A DNA stretch of 27,477 nucleotides, from the NCBI GenBank assembly GCA_003648455.1, contig QMPG01000006.1, positions 1 through 27,477 of the forward strand, written 5' to 3'. How positions within the stretch are numbered: position 1 is the stretch's first letter; every line of letters starts with the position of its first letter. Of this stretch, positions 23,707 to 27,477 are shown one piece after another. This stretch comes from Bacteroidota bacterium (GTDB taxonomy: Bacteria > Bacteroidota > Bacteroidia > Bacteroidales > B39-G9). Position numbers and translations under genes: made by a program. The notes under the pieces were generated by a model, which was not told where the DNA came from, ran no database searches, and was given only the letters and a program-made list of their open reading frames with translations.

Positions 23707-26670
23707 CTAATTTTTCAAAGCATCATAAAAAGCTTTTTGAATATTTGTTCTAACGTTCATCTCAACTAATTTATGATTGTCTTGATTTGGATTAATCCTG
23801 TTTGACAGAAATATATATATTGTTTGATTTTGTGGGTCTATCCACATCATTGTTCCTGTAAATCCTGTATGTCCATAACTTTTTGAAGAAACACAATGAT
23901 CGGTAGGTCCTTCTTTTGTAAAATCCATTTCAGGTTTGTCAAAGCCAATTCCTCTTCTGTTTCCTTTGTTGCAATAAGGGCATGATGTAAAATATTTTAC
24001 AGTTCGAGATTTTAAATATTTTTCTTCTGCATATTTTCCTTTTTGCAAAAACATTTGAGCAACTTTTGCAAGGTCGTTAGCGTTAGTAAATAATCCCGCA
24101 TGACCGGCAACACCGCCTAACATAGCAGCACCGGGGTCGTGAACATATCCATGAAGTAATTGTTTTCGAAAGGTGGTGTCATTTTGTGTTGGAACAATTT
24201 CGTCGCGCTTGAAAAAACCAATTGGGTTATAACAAATTTTATTAGCACCAAGGGGTTTATAAAATGTTTGTGAAACATAATCCTGCAATGGTTTTTTTGT
24301 GATTTGCTCAATTATCTGATATAAAAAGTAGTAACCCAAATCACTGTATTTATAACCGTTTTCTTCACGCAAACTTGAATCAACAATGCTGCGATAAATA
24401 CTGTCGCGATAAGTGTTTAAAATATACAAACTGTCGCAAACTTTTACAGAGTAATCTTTTGAATATGTTTTACTATAGATGTTGCTTTTTAAACTATCGT
24501 TAACCATTGTGTTGAGATAAAAAGGAATCCATGGTTTTAATCGTGCCTGATGAGTTAATACATCAATAATTTTAATTTCTTTTTTGTCGGTAGTATCAAG
24601 ATAACATAAATAGTCTGACAGTTTATCGTTAACTTCAAACTTATGTTCGTCTTTTAGTTTCATTAATGATGCAGTTGTTGATGCAACTTTTGTAATTGAT
24701 GCTATATCATAAATGTCATTTAGCTTAACAGGAATAGAATCTTCATAAGTATGATAACCAAAAGATTTATGGTAAAAGACAACTCCTTTTTTTGCAAACA
24801 ACACTTCACAACCGGGCATTGCTTTTTGATTTATGGCATCTAAAATGATTGAATCAATTTTTTGGATTTTTTTTTTATCAATACCTAACTCTTGGGGAAC
24901 AGAATATTTTAGGCGGATTTGTTTTTTTAAAATTATTCCTGAGTTTATTTTAAACTGTTTTGATGCTGTAACAGGTAATTTTCCTAATGCCGGTATTCCT
25001 CCAAATAATAGCTGAGCCGACATTTTCTGTGTTAGTTTATTGTCTTCATACGACATTAACAATGCACGTATATTACTAATATTTTGAAAATAACTCAAAC
25101 AGTATGGATTTGCGAAGACTGTGAGAATAACATTTGTTTTGCTCGATAAATTATTAATAAAATCAATTGTTTGTTGAGTTATTCCAAACTTTTTTGAAGG
25201 TCGCATATCTGTATTATGAATACTTACAATTACAGAATTATAATTAGAAAGGGTATCTGCCAATGAATCGAATTGACTTTTGTCTGCGTTTTTATTTATA
25301 TTAAAATTACTAATTGAGTTATATAAATTTAATTGCTGTTGAAATGAATTTTCAGATTTGCAACCAACAGCTACAGATGCCATTTTTAAAGTGTCTAATT
25401 TTTTGAAAGGGATTAGGTTATTATCATTTTTTAAAAGCGTTAATGATTTTTCAACTAATTTTTGTTTAATATAAAGTGCTTTTTCATTATTTAGGTCGGC
25501 ATATAAATTTTTTAACTCAACAGGTTTATAATTATCAAGACCTTGCCATTTTTTTGCTGCAATAATTTTTTTGCATTTTTCGTCAATTTCGTCCCAAGAG
25601 AGAATTCCATTTTCAATTGCGATTTTAATTTTATTAATTGCTTTAGGCACATCATTTGGGAATAACAAAATGTCATTGCCGGCAAGCAGAGCTTTTACTT
25701 CAATATCTCCGGGTTTATAATATTTTGTAATACCTTTCATGTTTAAAGCATCGGTAAAAATTAAACCCGAAAATTTTAATTTGTTCTTTAATATATTAGT
25801 AACAATTTTTTTTGAGAGAGTAGAAGGTAAGTTCTTAGTATTATCTAAAGCAGGAATATAAAGATGAGCCACCATAACAGAGCCCAATCCTTTGTTAATA
25901 AGAATTTTAAAAGGAAATAGTTCTACAGATTTTAATCGAGAATATGATTTTTTAACAACCGGCAATGTTTTGTGAGAATCGGTATCTGTATCGCCGTGAC
26001 CCGGAAAATGTTTAGCAGTTGCCAATACATTATTATCTTGAAGACCCATCATATAAGCCAAACCTTTGTATGCAACATTTTGTTTGTTTTCGCCAAAAGA
26101 ACGACTGTTAATAACCGGATTACTAGGGTTGCTGTTAACGTCAATTACAGGAGCAAAATTAACATTAATATTCATTCTTTTACATTGATGTGCTATTGCT
26201 TCGCCCATTTCGTAAATCAGACTATTGTCTTGTATTGCACCCAGTGTCATTTGTCGCGGGTAACGAATTGTGCTGTCTAAACGCATTTCTAAACCCCATT
26301 CGGCATCCGTAGCAATCATTAAAGGTGTTTTTGAAATTGATTGATAATAATTTGTGAGTTTAGCTTGACGAACAGGACCTCCTTGAAAAAAAATTAATCC
26401 GCCAATTTTATATTTATTAATGAGCCCTGAGATATTATTCACATGATTTGAATCTTTGTTTGAGTATGCAGCAACCATAAATAATTGTGCAATTTTTTCA
26501 TCCTTTGATAAGGAATTATAAACGGAATCGACCCAAGTAGATTTTGTTTTTACAAATGGAGGTTTTTTCTTATAATCTTTAGGCTTTTTATCATGATTTT
26601 GGCTTAAAAAACTTGTAGTTAAAACTATTATAATAATTAATGTAATTAATTCAATTCCTTTTTTTATCAT
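23707..26670 (-). CDS. GH3 beta-N-acetylhexosaminidase fused to class C beta-lactamase-type serine hydrolase
   Basis: A 987-residue exported protein (signal peptide about 1-23). The N-terminal GH3 domain (about 45-380) has the NagZ signature KHFPGHGDTDTDSH, with the Asp231-His233 acid/base dyad and nucleophile Asp307 in TDALNMKG, so it should release N-acetylglucosamine from peptidoglycan-type substrates. A GH3 C-terminal alpha/beta domain follows (about 400-570). The last part (about 595-985) is a serine hydrolase of the beta-lactamase/esterase fold, with Ser658-x-x-Lys661 in ASITKVAS, a YSD motif (KYSDLGYYF) and GHTGFTG in place of KTG. This fusion is recurrent in Bacteroidota, probably for cell-wall recycling or turnover. 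Confidence 0.93.
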   Translation of the reverse strand: MIKKGIELITLIIIIVLTTSFLSQNHDKKPKDYKKKPPFVKTKSTWVDSVYNSLSKDEKIAQLFMVAAYSNKDSNHVNNISGLINKYKIGGLIFFQGGPVRQAKLTNYYQSISKTPLMIATDAEWGLEMRLDSTIRYPRQMTLGAIQDNSLIYEMGEAIAHQCKRMNINVNFAPVIDVNSNPSNPVINSRSFGENKQNVAYKGLAYMMGLQDNNVLATAKHFPGHGDTDTDSHKTLPVVKKSYSRLKSVELFPFKILINKGLGSVMVAHLYIPALDNTKNLPSTLSKKIVTNILKNKLKFSGLIFTDALNMKGITKYYKPGDIEVKALLAGNDILLFPNDVPKAINKIKIAIENGILSWDEIDEKCKKIIAAKKWQGLDNYKPVELKNLYADLNNEKALYIKQKLVEKSLTLLKNDNNLIPFKKLDTLKMASVAVGCKSENSFQQQLNLYNSISNFNINKNADKSQFDSLADTLSNYNSVIVSIHNTDMRPSKKFGITQQTIDFINNLSSKTNVILTVFANPYCLSYFQNISNIRALLMSYEDNKLTQKMSAQLLFGGIPALGKLPVTASKQFKINSGIILKKQIRLKYSVPQELGIDKKKIQKIDSIILDAINQKAMPGCEVLFAKKGVVFYHKSFGYHTYEDSIPVKLNDIYDIASITKVASTTASLMKLKDEHKFEVNDKLSDYLCYLDTTDKKEIKIIDVLTHQARLKPWIPFYLNTMVNDSLKSNIYSKTYSKDYSVKVCDSLYILNTYRDSIYRSIVDSSLREENGYKYSDLGYYFLYQIIEQITKKPLQDYVSQTFYKPLGANKICYNPIGFFKRDEIVPTQNDTTFRKQLLHGYVHDPGAAMLGGVAGHAGLFTNANDLAKVAQMFLQKGKYAEEKYLKSRTVKYFTSCPYCNKGNRRGIGFDKPEMDFTKEGPTDHCVSSKSYGHTGFTGTMMWIDPQNQTIYIFLSNRINPNQDNHKLVEMNVRTNIQKAFYDALKN

Positions 26671-26756
26671 AATTCTAATCTGTTTCTATAAAAGCTTTAC
26701 AATTTAGCAATAAAGTAATTTATAGCATAAAATTTTAATTTAAAGTATTTATAAAT

Positions 26757-27434
26757 TTATTCATCCAGTAAATCCGGTCTTAATTTTTTTGTCCGTTTTA
26801 AGGCTTGGTCAAAACGCCATTTTTCAATTTCTTTAGTGTTTCCCGACAAAAGAATTTCAGGAACTTTCCAGTCGTTATATACTTCGGGTCGGGTATATAC
26901 AGGTGGTGATAAAAGATTGTCCTGAAAACAGTCTGTTAATGCTGATGTTTCGTCGGAAATCACACCTGGTATTAATCGAATAATGCTATCACAAATAACA
27001 GCAGCAGCCAACTCTCCACCGGTTAAAACATAATCACCAATTGAAATTTCTTTAGTGATATAATGGTCTCTTATGCGTTGGTCAATACCTTTATAATGAC
27101 CACATAAGATTATAATATTTTGTTGAATAGAAAGGAAATTTGCAGTTTTCTGTTTATATCTTTCTCCATCGGGGGAAGTATAAATTATTTCATCATACTT
27201 GCGTTGTTTAGTCAAACTCTCAATGGCTAAAGCTATTGGTTCTATTGTCATAACCATACCAGCTTCTCCACTATAAGCATAATCGTCTACGCGTTTATGT
27301 TTATCTTTTGAAAAATCTCTAATATTATGAATATGTATCTCTATAAGTTTTTTTTCTTTGGCTCGGTTAATAATTGAGTGGTTTAAAGGGCTTTCCAATA
27401 ATTCGGGCAGCACTGTTAAAATATCTATTCTCAT
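26757..27434 (-). CDS. trmD: tRNA (guanine-37-N1)-methyltransferase
   Basis: A 225-residue SPOUT methyltransferase that places m1G at position 37 of tRNAs reading CNN codons, preventing +1 frameshifts. The knot region is intact: [20 protein letters not shown] and [14 protein letters not shown], with the substrate-side loop [20 protein letters not shown]. Near the N-terminus the family's glycine-rich cofactor-side motif reads [13 protein letters not shown], with a Glu where many homologues have Gly. Length is normal for the phylum. It lies 86 bp upstream of the GH3 fusion gene on the same strand. The usual rimM/rplS neighbours are not in view on this side. Confidence 0.96.
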   Translation of the reverse strand: MRIDILTVLPELLESPLNHSIINRAKEKKLIEIHIHNIRDFSKDKHKRVDDYAYSGEAGMVMTIEPIALAIESLTKQRKYDEIIYTSPDGERYKQKTANFLSIQQNIIILCGHYKGIDQRIRDHYITKEISIGDYVLTGGELAAAVICDSIIRLIPGVISDETSALTDCFQDNLLSPPVYTRPEVYNDWKVPEILLSGNTKEIEKWRFDQALKRTKKLRPDLLDE

Positions 27435-27477
27435 GTTTTTTATTGTTGATATATCAATATAATATAAGGTCTAGGAA

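Noticed and set aside
25972..26280. 102-codon open frame antisense to the GH3 domain
   Set aside because: Opposite to the conserved KHFPGHGD region, and the protein has no family resemblance or promoter.

Overview
The window looks like chromosomal DNA from an AT-rich, anaerobic or facultative member of the Bacteroidota. Several things point that way: very low GC by eye, almost exclusive TAA/TAG stops, few Shine-Dalgarno sites, several matches to the Bacteroidota -7 promoter motif TAnnTTTG, and lineage-typical genes (GH3/beta-lactamase fusion, START-like protein, ribBA, an FtsK-LolA pair, a biotin-dependent Na+ decarboxylase cluster). No phage, CRISPR array, rRNA or intact insertion sequence is visible. 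One tRNA gene is present.

Layout. 1-2771 (+): the 3' part of a putative beta-propeller protein, a decayed nitrilase-family lipoprotein pseudogene and a secreted esterase. 2809-2924: a bidirectional terminator and tRNA-Met(CAU). 2996-4715 (-): ArsR-type regulator, rhodanese and TSUP permease, a likely sulfur (persulfide/sulfite) module whose last gene is separated by a small MITE-like inverted-repeat element. 4873-5253 (+): a START-like protein. 5521-10585 (+): a tightly packed operon of LptF/G permease, GT4 and GT2 glycosyltransferases and ribBA, ending at a terminator shared with the convergent genes. 10658-13877 (-): ftsK then lolA. 14026-14718 (-): a lipoprotein. 14840-17033 (-): PhoH2-like PIN-ATPase, single-domain response regulator and SiaC-like DUF1987 protein. 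17221-18384 (+): pncB. 18511-18933 (-): arsenate reductase. 18996-23555 (-): methylmalonyl-CoA epimerase followed by all subunits of a membrane Na+-pumping methylmalonyl-CoA decarboxylase. 23707-27434 (-): GH3-serine hydrolase fusion and trmD.

How the genes work together. The mce-mmdA-oadG-biotin carrier-mmdB cluster epimerises and decarboxylates methylmalonyl-CoA to propionyl-CoA while exporting Na+, the energy-conserving end of the succinate-propionate fermentation route. The lptF-GT4-GT2 genes belong to envelope glycan/LPS work, and lolA to lipoprotein transport. The remainder is mostly housekeeping.

I see no clear-cut new defence or mobile system. The points most worth a second look are the extra-cytoplasmic lipocalin-like extension on the decarboxylase beta subunit, the PhoH2-receiver-SiaC gene set, two uncharacterised inverted-repeat elements, a triply lesioned nitrilase gene, and a possible homopolymer indel at the start of the response regulator.
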